From Drosophila pseudoobscura (lineage: Eukaryota; Arthropoda; Insecta; Diptera; Drosophilidae): a stretch of DNA of 64,000 nucleotides. Below the pieces are notes generated by a model that was not told the DNA's origin, searched no databases, and saw only the letters and a program-made list of their open reading frames with translations. The stretch lies in NCBI RefSeq assembly GCF_009870125.1, contig NC_046683.1, positions 64,557,869 through 64,621,868 on the forward strand, read 5' to 3'. Both the position numbers and the translations under genes were made by a program. Positions within the stretch are counted from its first letter, which is position 1; each line of letters begins with the position of its first letter. This document shows positions 20,174-31,866 of this stretch, piece by piece.

Positions 20174-21951
20174 TGAATACTTTCTCTCACTTCTCTCTGT
20201 TCGTTCATCTCTCATATAGGCTTATATTGTTGTATTGCGTGTGTGGTTCGTTGTGTGGTGTGGTGTGGTGTGTTGTGTTGTGGGAGTGGGGGGATTTCGT
20301 ATGTTTGTGTGTGTACTTAACCAATTGTTCAGTTAACTAGGCATTACTATAGGTATTGTTCATGTTGTTACTCGTTAAATATACTTTATATAAATATGTA
20401 TTTTTCGTTTATTAGTTTAAGTTTATAAAAGTTATCCCTCTCTCTCAACTTCGCTCCACTGATCATCCGATTCCATTCCACTTTTTATTCAGCCATTGCG
20501 TGTCATTGCACTTTCTTTCGTTTATTTAATGTCCGTCTCTGTTTAATGTAGTTTCTCTGCAGCATCTGGTTAGTTGAATTCTTCGATAAATTGTGGATTA
20601 CACATATATAAAAAATAACTCTTATGGTAGGTATTCTTGCACGCATTCGTTCTCTTTCTATTCTGCGGTTCTAGTTCTACGGGACATACACACTTAATCT
20701 ATGGGGGGAAAACCATTGTATAGTTCTCCCGGTTCTCATTCTGATTCTGATTCCTTATAATTTTTCGTTTCGTTTATAGTAGAATACAAAAAAAAAAAAA
20801 TATATAAATGATTTTGCTATAGCAAAACCTACACGTATCGTATATATATGTATATATGTAGATATATCATAATCATAGTGTTTTACTCGTAGTTTTTTGT
20901 GCTATTTTGCATTACTTTTTATTATTGCTTCAATGGCGCTGCATTTCTTCGTTCGTTCTTTCTTCCTTTCGTTTTTGTAGGGTGCATTGTATGATAAATC
21001 GTTAAAAACAACAATTAAAATGTGGGAAAGGAAGGGATCCGGAGCAAAGTATAATTTAAAGTCATGAAGGGGCTTTTCACATTGTTCTTATGTTCGTTTT
21101 CTCTTTTTGCTTTCCTTTTTTGGCACATTGCTGCATTTCGTTTGTTTGCCATGGTACTACTACAACAAGTGTTTGATCTTCACGTAAATCTTCATAAATA
21201 ATTGTACATACATATGTAAGTCGTATGCGATAAGAAATTGCTGTACAACAACAAGTGAAGCGCGTGGGCGTGTGTGTCTGTCTGGATCGTGGCTCGTAAA
21301 TATAATAGATATAGGATTCGTGAATTGAATCAATTTTTATTGCATAGCGAGCGAAGGATGTGATTTGGGTGGATTTCGGATTTGGATTTGGGTGTTGGTG
21401 TTGGTGTAGGGGTATGTGCGGGGTGTCGAAAACTATAATATGTGCAGGAAGTCTGGGTTTCCGGGGTTCTCTTCGGGGTTTTGTTATTTAAGTATTTCCA
21501 TTATTAAAATGAAAAAAATAAATTTGATCTAAAATGTCAGTCTATTGCGCAAAATCTACTTGTTACGTGATTTCTACCCGATTTTCGCTTAGTTTTTACT
21601 TTTGCTCTTGCTTCTTTCTTCGTTTGTTTTGTATTTCATATACTCGTAAAAAAATTCCCTAATATATATGCATTATGTGTATCGTATCGTTCTTTCAACC
21701 CAATCGTCGGGATGATTGCGTTGCGAGGCGATCCAATCCGATCCGTGCTGACATTAGATGTTAGCCCGAGGCTCGATGAGAGACTCACAATGCGACCCGA
21801 CGCGTGACGTTCGTGACGCTCGTGGCGAGCTGCCGAGGATCGGTGTCCCGCGGCAACGGGCGTCATACTGCTATTGCTACTAATGCCTACTCAATGGCTA
21901 GGTCTACATCTACTTAGTGGGTAGGTGGGACTGGGGATGGGGGGTGGGCAC
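20174..21951 (-). other. Probable long Ptp61F 3' UTR and flank
   Basis: No coding exon on either strand. T-rich on the plus strand (A-rich on the transcript), with GT-rich runs at 20235-20310. The nearest gene on this strand is Ptp61F, whose stop lies at 21952. Confidence 0.45.
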
Positions 21952-24923
21952 TTAACCTAGCTTCGTGTATGCGTATGCGCAAATCACGCCCACCACAACA
22001 CCAGCCGCAATATATGTGAGTAATGACCTTCCTTTTTTTGACGCCTTCTGGTTGTCCTCGCTCTCCCGCAGCTTCCTTTTCATGTTGTTGATTTGCTTCT
22101 GCAGATGGGCCTGCTGTTCGGTGCGTTTTCGTCGCTTTAGCTCGTTCTCAGGACTGAAAATAAAACGAAAAGGTTAGGACAGAATCCCAGAGTGGTTTCC
22201 ATCATCATTTGTATTACCTCGCTGGAGTCTGGCCCGCTGTGTCAATACCATTGGCCTTGTGCTGTTCGGCAGGTGCTGCTGGCTTCTCGCTGTTGGCATT
22301 CACATCATCGGCTTGGGGTGTCGTCGTCGATACATTTCCATTGACGGGCTCCACATCAAGCTCATTAATGGTCTCGTACTCCTCGTCAACATCGTCGTCC
22401 TCTTCGTCATCATCATCGTCATCGTCTTCCTCATCCAGGTCGTAATCCTCATCGCTATCTGACTCCTGCAACGACCTTAAAGGTCTAGACGGCAACGGCG
22501 GCAAGGGACGCAGACTGTCGGCCACCTCAGCGTTGATGATCTCGTGCTGATTGATAAAATTGTTCAGTGCATCCTTGCTGCTCAGCACCGAGGGCTTGTC
22601 GCCAATGTTTTCGGCAGCCACCTCCTCGCCATTGGATTGGGCGGCTCGCATGTTTAGCGAGAGAACTCCGCCCGCGTTGGGGGCCAGCGGTAAATTCAGT
22701 GAATGTGTCCGAGGCGGCAGCGGTGGCGGCAGCTCATCCTGTGCATGTGTATCTGTCTCATTGCCAATGATTGGTTCCTTAGCGTCGAGAAAGCTCTGCA
22801 AAAGCGAGAAAAGAGAGAGAGAGAAGAGAGAATTTCGGATTAGTCTAACGCCTAAGCACAGAGAAGAATCTCCACTGTAAACGGCGGCGCTTGGCAGCGG
22901 ACTGACGCCCAGCCAGCATCCAACACCAAGTCCAGCTCCCGCACGCCGGCCGCTGCGAGCGCATACATACGGGATCGTTCAGTTTCTTGATGCCCTCGAT
23001 GATGGCCTGATAGGAAAAGTCCAGCTGGTCGGATGTCTGTATCAGTCCCATGCGGTAGCTGCGCAGCTCGCACAGAACCTGCGACACATTGCACTCCCCG
23101 TGCTTGTCCACGAGCACGAGGCAACAGTCAACCAGGCAGAAAGTGCCCGAGCGACCAATGCCGGCACTGCAGTGCACCACGGCCGGACCGACGTCGTTGC
23201 TGAGGCAGCCAGAGTCACGTACTTGCTGCAAGAATTTCAGGAATGCATCTGGCGAACTGGGAATGCCAAAATCTGGCCATGTGATGTAGTGGAACTGCAT
23301 CACCTCGCGGCTCTTCTGCGTTTCGAGATCGGTTAATCTGTGGGTGGCGGGGAAGGTTTTTATCAAATTAGTTTTTCCTCCTTTAGGGGCCAGCCACTTA
23401 GCCACTCACTTGAACCACCGCCGTACAAAGTTCTGATACGTCTCGCAGCGCACAAGCTCCACGGTGAGCTGAACGTTGGGCAGCTTGAGGGCCTTCTCCG
23501 GTCCGAGCTGATTCGGCCAGTACAGGTGGCATTTGATCTGCTTCTTCTCCATAAGCTTATTGAGCATGAGAATGGCGCTGGACTTTTGCTCCCAGACCAT
23601 CAGCCAGAAGTGCCCCACAGTATCTTCCAAGGGTCCCTGGGTCAGTATGTACTGGCGATCGGCACGCTCAAGCTAAACGAATGGATGTAGAAATCATCCT
23701 TAGACCTCTGATTGAAAAGAAGGCAAATGACTGCGCTTACCTTCACCAGATTGGCATTGATGTAGTCCACACTGCCGCGCTTTAGAACAATCCGCGAGTG
23801 ATCATAAGGATTCACATCCCTATATCGATTCAAGCCTCGGTTCTGTGACCGCTCCGATTCCAGCGTACTAAACTGTTGCTCTTTTGCCCCGCGATCACAT
23901 TTCTCAGAGATTTCCTAGAAAAAATTCAAATTGGACCGATTAGACTTTATGTGCTAATACGTGTGCTTTTGCCGGAAACAATAACAACAATAAAGGAGAT
24001 AGAGATTGGCCACAGCAGACTCTGGCATATAACGGATAGTTGAAGGAATTGACAGCACCGAATGGGGGGCAAAAATATAAGTTAATTAAAATCATGTGAA
24101 CTGATATTCAAATTACTATATATGTATACTCGACTCATCACATTCTTTGAGCTTATTTCAAATATACCACAATATTCCATGTATAGTGTTTCAAAGCGCA
24201 TGGATTTTTCTTGTAATTCAACAGAAATCCAATATCTTTTATCATGTGTGGAGGGCTGCCCCCGGCCACTGACTCATCCCACATATGTACATGCATACAT
24301 ACATATATGAACAGAAGTTGGTCGCATTTCTCTTTAAGCGGTGGGCCTAACCCATCACCAATGGCACCATCACCCATCCTACCAGTTAAATAGATAGAGG
24401 CACGGCACGGCACGGAGGCAGAGGCAGAGACAGGGGCAGAGGCACCCACCCAGCTGACAAACCGGCCATGACTAATTAGCCAGGCAACGATGACTGCTGC
24501 CCTGCCTGTTCTGTCGTTAATGGCATTATCTTTGGCCGCTTTGGCTGCTTGCGGCCGGCTCTATCAGCCGAATGTGTGTTTCTGAATATACAATTGATGG
24601 CACAGCTGTAAACGAATCGAACCATTCAGCAGCACCATCAAATAGAACAGCAAACAGGGTCAATGGCGCCAATCCACACGGTGACAAGTGCATCTCAAGC
24701 CCCGCTTATGGCATGTACGAGTGGAGCATATGCTGATGGGTGTGTGGTTGGTTGCCATCCCAGATACCATACCCAGCTGCTCGTAATCAGACGGCACATA
24801 CTCCATCAAATATGCTGCGCTTTCGGTATGAGTAACTTTGCCGAGTGACGTTCTCGATGATTACAGTTCGCCAAAAAGCAGTTGTTAATTGTCCATTTTT
24901 CATTGTGTGGGGTAGTGTAGGGG

Positions 24924-24959
<36 letters not shown>

Positions 24960-26088
24960 CAGCCGAGAGAGCCCTGGGATCCATTGATTGCATGTACTTT
25001 TCCTCTTATGAAATACATTTTGGACCCTCTTACGCAATCAGCGGAGCAATGTCCGATAAGCAGAACATTCAAGTGAAATGTTTATTACAGGCACAAAAAA
25101 ATGCCCAAGAGGGATTTCCGATTATCACAATAATTGATAATCCCTTGGGGAAAGGACAAAAGTGTGCAACATCATTTGCAAATGATTCATATTATTTTGA
25201 ACCACTTGTTATAAAAAGAGAGATGTACGAGTATGGTTATGATGAGTTATCACATGTCACGTGAGAATATGTGAGAAAAAGTCTCGGAAATGCAAAGATC
25301 ATGATATCGAACGCAGAAAAAATGACTCGAAGCTGGGCTTTGGTTGATGGAAGCTTATGGTAGGACTGGACTGTTCATTCCCATGACAATTATATCTCAT
25401 TCAAAATAGCTATATTATGAACGTTTTGTTTTCATATTGTCTTTAAAAATGAATGCATTTTCCACACAGTGAATCGAGCTACGACTGTGATACCTTTTCA
25501 ACTGAGAGACTAGCTAAGAATCTAAGGAATCTCTTCTATATCCTATACACGGGTACACCCATTGGAAATCACCTACTGATCCATTATTCAATATTTCGTA
25601 CTTAATAGATCTATTAGAGATCGACTGGTTCTTTCCTAACCAACTTGTGGCCGAAGCAGCAACAGTTATTTTATGCTTCTTGATTATCCAGGTGACCCTT
25701 CTACCGTTTAAAGCTATAAGCACGCACCAACACACAGGCAAACAAACACACGAGAAGGAGAATTGAGAAATACCAGAGAGGGGGGGGAGAGAGGAGTAGA
25801 TGGGGTCCGTCTTGAATTTTCAAAGCGTGCAAAGAATTGTATTTCTCGAAAGAAAAGCCAAGCAAAACAAAACAAAACAAAAAGCGTTGCATGCATGCAG
25901 AGCATAATTGCAACACGCCCCCGACCACCAGCGCCCCCCCTCCTCGACACAACGTCACACTTCACGGCGGTTGTCATAATGGAAGGATGGATGGAACAGT
26001 GGAAGGAGGGAATGGATGGAATGGATGGATGAGTGAATGCGGCTGGCAAGGTGTAAGATGATAGACTGGATGCGGATCCATTCCAAAA

Positions 26089-26120
<32 letters not shown>

Positions 26121-26784
26121 CGGGAAGCATAACGGGAGTGGAGTGCGTTCAATGGAAATGATTATACGCCAAGTGCGCAAAAAGCATAACAAAAACTTGA
26201 ATGCGTCATTTTTTTTTGTTTTTGTATTTTACGGAAGATTTCAATAGAAATATCATCCACGGGGATGCGATGTTCCACCGAAAAAAACAATTTGTTTTGC
26301 GACACATAATTTGTGTTGTTTGTTGTCGTGTTGTGGTGCAGGGACGACTCCTTTCAGTTAGTTGGAAAATTAGATTATCCTCCGCTGGGCACAAAAGGAT
26401 GCCATTGCGAGGCCATAAAGGAAGATACACACACACAGACACACACACACACAAGCTAACAGACACGCATGCACACAGATAGAGGCATCCTCTTCCTAAC
26501 TGCGAAGCTGAATTCCGTGAAATCCCAATTCAAGTGAGTGCCTGCCTGGCCATGGCAGAGCTCTTCCAAGCAGCGGCAGCAGCTGAAGACACATTTCGCC
26601 GGAACTGGCTATAAAGCAGAAACTGCCAGCAATGAACCAGAAGAAAGAGCAGTGAGGAGCAGGAACAGCCACAGCAACAAGAAGAAACCCAAAGAAAGAC
26701 TCAAAACCAGACGCATGCCCTTTGTGCCCCTTGGCGAGAGATGCGTGCGAGTGTGTGTGTAACTGGATAGAGTGTCCATACATA

Positions 26785-26815
<31 letters not shown>

Positions 26816-27988
26816 TGGAATAGTTCCCAAGTGGAAAAAAGCTAGTCTAACCCCCCCTCCCCCTAACAGTCCTCGCACAATTCATGCGTTGCGATAAAAA
26901 TAAGCTTGTCAAAGTGTCCTCCCTCCCTTCCTCCCAATCACTTAACTCCTATATCAACAAACGTCCAGCAATCAAAACAAAGCAAAATGCAAAAATTGTT
27001 TCCTGGAAAAACCCGCCTTTCAGTTATGGGCCCCAAAATTCGCGGAACCAAAACCCAATATACTAGGGGGCAGAGGCCTATCAATAATTATTAGAAAAAG
27101 AAAATAAAAAGAGACGGGAAGTCGGCTAATCATAAAAGTTTCAAAAGGGGGGAAGCAGAGGTGTAAAGAATGGGGGAACGCTGGGAACAGCATCTCTCAA
27201 AAAGAGAGAAACACCAGAAACAGCATAAATATGCAAACACACACTCTCTAAAACACACACACGCACACCACGCAAGTACTGTTGTTTGAGCTGCAGCCAA
27301 ATTCAAAGCAGAGTGCAGCAGGTGAGCAGAGCTGTCACTGTAGCTGTAGCTGTGTATGAACGTGCATAGGTCTATGCATGTGTGTGAGAATCTGTTTGTA
27401 CACTTTATTCTGTTTTTTTTTTTTGGTCAAATGCTGTTTGAGCCAGGCTGGGGACCACTTATAACCAAAGACGGAGCAACAGCCACCAACACAACCAAAC
27501 TGGCACACACACATTCACGCTCACATGACAACAGTGGGGCCAGAGGCGGCGTGCCTACACACACACACATTCTCCCATTTAGATATGCATGTGTGTTGGT
27601 GGTGGAGGCATCTGCAGAAGCCTTTTGCGCACTCATCACATTTTCGTGGAAATCGAATCGAAAAGGAATACAATACAAATTTTTGTGTACACGTTTGTGA
27701 CTCCTGCCAGGCTGTCGCTGCTGCTACGTGCATCCTCCTTCCTGGAGTCGCCAAACCATTGCTTTTTCTCCACTGTTCTTGAAAGTGGTGCAATTATTCT
27801 CCCTTCTCACTGCAACAGCAACAGCAGTAGCCCGTCATTGGTGTTGTTGTTGTTTTTACCTTGTAGAAGCGATGCCAGCCCGATCCAGTCTTTTTATTGT
27901 TATATTCCGTTTCGATTTTCTGCCTGGCGGCCGCGTTATCCTTTGTGGTCGTTGGGGACGGCGACCCACTTGTTTTCTGCTCACTCAT
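21952..27988 (-). CDS. Ptp61F: Protein tyrosine phosphatase 61F (PTP1B/TCPTP type), ER-anchored isoform
   Basis: Six coding exons with matching phases: 27988-27860, 23914-23741, 23672-23410, 23337-22971, 22795-22218, 22153-21952, giving 570 aa (D. melanogaster membrane form 548). It dephosphorylates JAK/STAT, insulin-receptor and Abl-pathway proteins. The phosphatase domain (about 40-310) shows the pTyr loop [19 protein letters not shown] (Asp211), the P-loop [11 protein letters not shown] (nucleophile about Cys245) and the Q-loop [11 protein letters not shown]. The tail has two proline-rich SH3 ligands ([20 protein letters not shown]), known docking sites for Dock, then an acidic run and a basic KRRKR. 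It ends in a hydrophobic anchor ([20 protein letters not shown]). Reading through the donor at 22217 would stop after one codon, giving an anchorless protein. Confidence 0.97.
23915..27859 (-). other. Ptp61F intron 1 (3.9 kb)
   Basis: No coding exon. Microsatellites: (GT)n at 24926-24956, (GA)n at 26093-26120, (CA)n around 26429-26453, (GT)n around 26788-26813. A (GGAT)-like run is at 25984-26033. A 139-codon frame at 24845-25264 (+) reads through the (GT)n run and is not credible. Regulatory elements are likely but none is specific enough to name. Confidence 0.6.
26093..26120. repeat. (GA)14 microsatellite
   Basis: A perfect GA run in Ptp61F intron 1; potential GAGA-factor or MSL recognition sequence. 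Confidence 0.9.
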
Positions 27989-29089
27989 TGTGCACTGTTT
28001 TGTTTCCTTCGTTTTGTCGCAAATTTAACTTATAATTTGGAGTCAGGCGGCGTTGTGACCGACCGTGTCACGCTTGAATTTTACGCACGCTAAATTTTTA
28101 TAAATAACTACTACACATTTGCTACATGCTACATAACGGACGGAAAAAGAGGGTGTGGACAACGGGCAACTCGGCCCAAAAATGCAACGCATGAAAGGTA
28201 AAACCCACCCTACTTGCTTAATTTACCTTGCCGATTTAGTCTACAAGGTATGTTGTGCTCAAACGCTAGGTGAGGGTTCGTACGAACTTGCAATTTGCTT
28301 TGGATGTTTTTGCCTGTCTTCCATACCCCTTTTTATAGCCCATTCAAAATTACGACTCATTTTTTCGTCGCAGGAGAGAGCAGTACTTTACTTCTCGCTT
28401 TACTTTTCTTTTATTAATCGCTATTTAGCTTATTTTAAATCAAATTTTTTTTTGTTTTTACCCCGTGCATCTAGATCAGCTTATATAAAGTGCAAAAAGC
28501 CCTCGAAATGTATTTCACTCACAGTTACAAATTCCGAGCAGTGTGGACGTTTTACAACCAGTGTGACCTTCTACATTTTGCATTAGCTCAATAAAACTAC
28601 AAATTCTCAGCTGATTTTCTCAGCTGATTCAAGAACGATAAAACAATTTAAAAGGATATACATAGTTTTTTAAAAAAACTGTCTCAATCTTGATACGATA
28701 TGCCAGGGCAACGAAGAAATCCAAAGCCAACGTAATAGAAACATTCAACTACTTTTCTAAGAGCTACTCAAGTACTCTTGAGTATTCAAGAGCTACAATC
28801 CTCTATGGGGCTTATTTTTTATTCCTTATCTTATTTCAGGACAATTTTGCCACCAGATAAAAGTGTACTAGCAGAATATAACGTGTTGAATCTAGAAACG
28901 TATCAGTTAAATTATATTTTTACTCTTTAGACTATATTTTACCTATAATAAATACATGTAATATAATTTTTTATTCTCGCAAAGTTGTCACGCACATAAT
29001 TTATACTCACTTAGATTTATTTATGTTTATTTAATAATATTATAATAATAAAACATCATTTACGGTATAGTTTTAAAAAGAGATGGTAT
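27989..29089. other. Ptp61F leader/promoter and AT-rich spacer
   Basis: 27989 to about 28100 should hold the Ptp61F 5' UTR (minus strand). Beyond that the sequence is AT-rich and noncoding. Tandem CTCAGCTGATT words (28607-28630) form near-palindromes. Nothing else is clear. Confidence 0.45.
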
Positions 29090-29160
29090 GTTTCGGTATA
29101 TTTCGATGGGTCAGACAGTATATTTGACCGATAAATAACATCACCCACCACTAACGCGTG
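29090..29160 (+). promoter_or_regulatory. Promoter of the MALSU1-like gene (motif 6 module)
   Basis: TTCGGTATATTT (a perfect motif-6 match), then GGGTCAGAC, a second GTATATTTG and CCGATAAAT, then CCACCACTAACG. It has the same order as the kud promoter but lacks the perfect DRE and motif 1. The ATG is 20-90 bp downstream, so the leader is very short. Confidence 0.7.
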
Positions 29161-29178
29161 TTATTTAATAATTAAAAT

Positions 29179-30036
29179 ATGTTGATCTCTCGCGTGTTTC
29201 GTTTAATTCATGATAAACGCCTCAGCGTACCCGTTTTGAGGTGTTTCCACCACGAGTTCTCCACGCCACCAACGGAGCCGTCGAAAACCAAGAAGTCACA
29301 AGGGAATCCCTTCCAGACTCTGGTCGGCGGCGTGCAGAACAAATACAAAGTTTTCCGCGATGATGAGGCCCCCGAGATTTTCGATGTGGAAGAGGCACGC
29401 CACCAGGAACAACATCTGCCAGATGAGTCGGACGCAGCTCTAGATCAGTACTATGGCTTGAACCTGAAGAGTAAGTTGTTGCATTCATAAATAATCCAAA
29501 TTAAACAAAAATTTCCTCTCACAGGGGGCATTCGTGGAGTGTTTGATATCGAGGACTTGGTGGAACTGCTGCGCAAGGAGAATGTGGACGATATTTTCGT
29601 ATGCTACGTACCCGAGGATCTCAAGTATGTGGATCACCTGGTGGTGTGCAGTGGACGCAGCTACCGACACATGATATCCACGGCGGAGTTTGTGCGTCGC
29701 ATGTTCAAGATCAAGCGCACCAAAGGTGACATTCTGCCCCGCATCGAGGGCGATAAGAGTCGCGACTGGATGGCCATGGATTTGGGTAAGTCTCTGAATC
29801 CCGAATATTCCCAAGCTATCCCCAAGTTAACGATTTGAGTATAATTTTCAGGCAACATTGCATTGCATATATTTTCACCAAGGGCCAGGGAGGAGTATGA
29901 TCTGGAGTCGCTGTGGGCCATCGGCCCCAAGTACGATCGCGAGAGCCAAAAGCCGCACAATCCCTATGGCGATTTGTTCATGGCCCAGGTCCCTCCCCCA
30001 GTCGAAGAGCAGCAAAAGGAAGAAACGTTGAAATAG
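29179..30036 (+). CDS. MALSU1/RsfS-like mitochondrial ribosome assembly factor
   Basis: Three coding exons with matching phases (29179-29470, 29525-29785, 29852-30036) give 245 aa. The RsfS/Iojap (DUF143) domain occupies about residues 105-225: DIEDLVELLRKENVDDIFV, YVDHLVVCSGRSYRHM, DWMAMDLGNIALHIFSP and the tail LESLWAIGPKYD. The bacterial protein binds ribosomal protein L14 and blocks subunit joining; mitochondrial MALSU1 helps assemble the large mitoribosomal subunit. The Arg/Lys-rich N-terminus (MLISRVFRLIHDKRL) fits a mitochondrial targeting peptide. Introns of 54 and 66 bp. It is convergent with Reg-2. I do not give a fly symbol because I cannot confirm it. Confidence 0.92.
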
Positions 30037-30065
30037 GCTTGGCATAAGAAATACAATGACTGTGG

Positions 30066-31025
30066 TCACCAGACCACAGCACCATCTGAGATCTTTTTGT
30101 GAAAGTCGTACAGGCTGGGAAAGACGTGGTCCCGGTCGATATCTTCGCCGTACTTCTTCATCAAGTACGAGTAGCTCTTCTCGTGCACCAGCGCTGCATG
30201 CCAACCCAGCTCTTTGGCGGCCAGATAGTCTGTGGTGGGACCATCGCCCACATGCAGACACTCCTCCGGTTTCAGGTGCTTTAGGCCCGACTCCTCCATA
30301 GCCCGCTGGAATATCAATGGGTCCGGCTTCTCTGCCTGCGCCTCGTACGAGGTGAGCGCAAAGTCCAAGTACTGGTCCAGCTTGGTGTTCTGCAGTAGGG
30401 CCGGCAGACGGGGATCAAAGTTTGCTATGACCCCCAGCTTGCATTTGTTCGGCTTCAGCTCCTTGCGCAGATGCTGCAATAGCTCAACGCTGCCATTGCA
30501 GGGCTGCCAGCAAATGGATGTCTTGTACAGCTCCAGCAGATGGTTTGAGAAGTTGGTCAGCTTCTCCGTTGGGATGGCAGCTCCACTCTCCGAGAAGGTA
30601 CCTAATGTATTATAATCATGTATTAGTAGAGTGCGACCATCGAGAGTTTGCACTTTGGAACAAGGTTTTTCTGTTTATCACAGAGCTGAGCACTCGACAC
30701 AGACACACACGAACCTGCTATCAGCTGACGCCACCACTGCTGCCACTCCAGCGGTGGCTTTGTGTCCCGACCAAAGTTTGGATAATCCCGATTCATTTTG
30801 TACCTGAAAAGAAGGATTTTCCATTACTTAGGAGGATGCTCCCTCAGACAGGAGGAGGAAAACTCACCAGTTGGCCTTGAAGTTCTTGGCGAGCTCGTTG
30901 TTATCACAGCGCGCTCCAAACAGAGCTCCGATCTCGCCATACTGCTTGCCCGGACTAGTGCGAAACTGCAACAACGTGTTAGTCACGTCGAAGGTGATGA
31001 GACGAAAGCGGTTTAAGCTGCGCAT
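30066..31025 (-). CDS. Reg-2: HAD-superfamily hydrolase Rhythmically expressed gene 2
   Basis: Three coding exons (31025-30868, 30803-30715, 30601-30066) give 260 aa, the expected length for Reg-2, an HDHD3-type HAD protein first found as a transcript cycling in fly heads. HAD motifs: I at residues 12-18 (FDVTNTL, Asp13 the likely nucleophile), II in GVIANFD, III Lys in QAEKPDP, IV in HVGDGPTTDY. The usual second Asp of motif I (DxD) is Thr here, so a classic phosphatase mechanism is doubtful and the substrate is unknown. The second intron uses a non-consensus donor (GTTCGT), but the phase and the protein match. A longer N-terminus from the ATG at 31049 is possible; I chose MRSLNRF, the family start. 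Confidence 0.95.
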
Positions 31026-31726
31026 CTCCGGTCTGTGGACTGTCCTCAACAGAATATCGACTTGGCTTTTGGACGCTCTTGGTCTGTTGGACGTTTGTTC
31101 GCGAATGAAAACTGCCGGCGTACTACGTGAGCTGCTGGCTGTTATTGTTTTGTATATACACTTTCAATGACTGAAAGCCGATCCGATACGATCCGTTCCG
31201 CCGCCCGCTTCCAGTTGTCGGAGTGGCTCTTATCAGCTAGGCTAGTAGCAGCAAAGCAGCTGCGAAACGTTTGAAATAATGCCCCTGTGTTCGCAGCGAG
31301 CATGTGTTTGTGTGCGCAGATTAATGGCAGTGGGGTTCGTTCATTTCGTGGCCCCACAGGGATGATGTGCTTATCTTGGGTGTCGTTGGTGTCATATTAT
31401 TATTGACTGGCAATCTGCACTGATTACTCGCTGTGCAAACATCATTATAATAGATAGTACAGACTCGTAATTTGCCTATCAATATAAGTCGTTGGCTGCT
31501 GTTCTAACGTGTAAATATATTTAGTGCCCGGCGTGAGTTCATTGATGGCAATGAATACTTGAATGGAGAATGGGATGCAAAAAAAGTGCGATCGAAGCAA
31601 TTATCATAAATAGAATTTATTTAAGCGGCTTTTATATTCCTTGTAGCATTACGTTCAGCAATCTAGTCATTACGTTATTTAACGGAAAACGTAATAATTG
31701 AATTTTACGCAACGGTGCAAGCCCAA
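31026..31726. other. Reg-2 upstream flank
   Basis: It should contain the Reg-2 leader and promoter (minus strand). No coding exon and no clear core-promoter motif are seen. Confidence 0.4.
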
Positions 31727-31866
31727 CAGCGCCATCTGTAGAGCTTTAATTTTACTAAGTCAGTTGTCATTTTTTTCTGAAAGAGGGCGCTATTATTCGA
31801 TTGCTATCGAAATCTAATCGTTATTGAAATCGAAACATGGCGGGCAGTTTGATTTAAATGGTAAGC
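31727..31866 (+). promoter_or_regulatory. CTCF-like pair and putative first exon with donor
   Basis: CAGCGCCATCTGTAG (31727-31741) and, inverted, AGAGGGCGCT (31782-31791) resemble the Drosophila CTCF consensus. Just downstream come TATCGAAATC and TGAAATCGAAAC words, a short upstream frame ATG 31836 to TAA 31856, and AAATG/GTAAGC, a strong donor at 31861. This could be the promoter and short noncoding first exon of a plus-strand gene whose later exons lie far right. Inference only. Confidence 0.4.

Noticed and set aside
24845..25264. 139-aa plus-strand frame in Ptp61F intron 1
   Set aside because: It reads through a (GT)n microsatellite as a Val-Cys run and has no recognisable domain.
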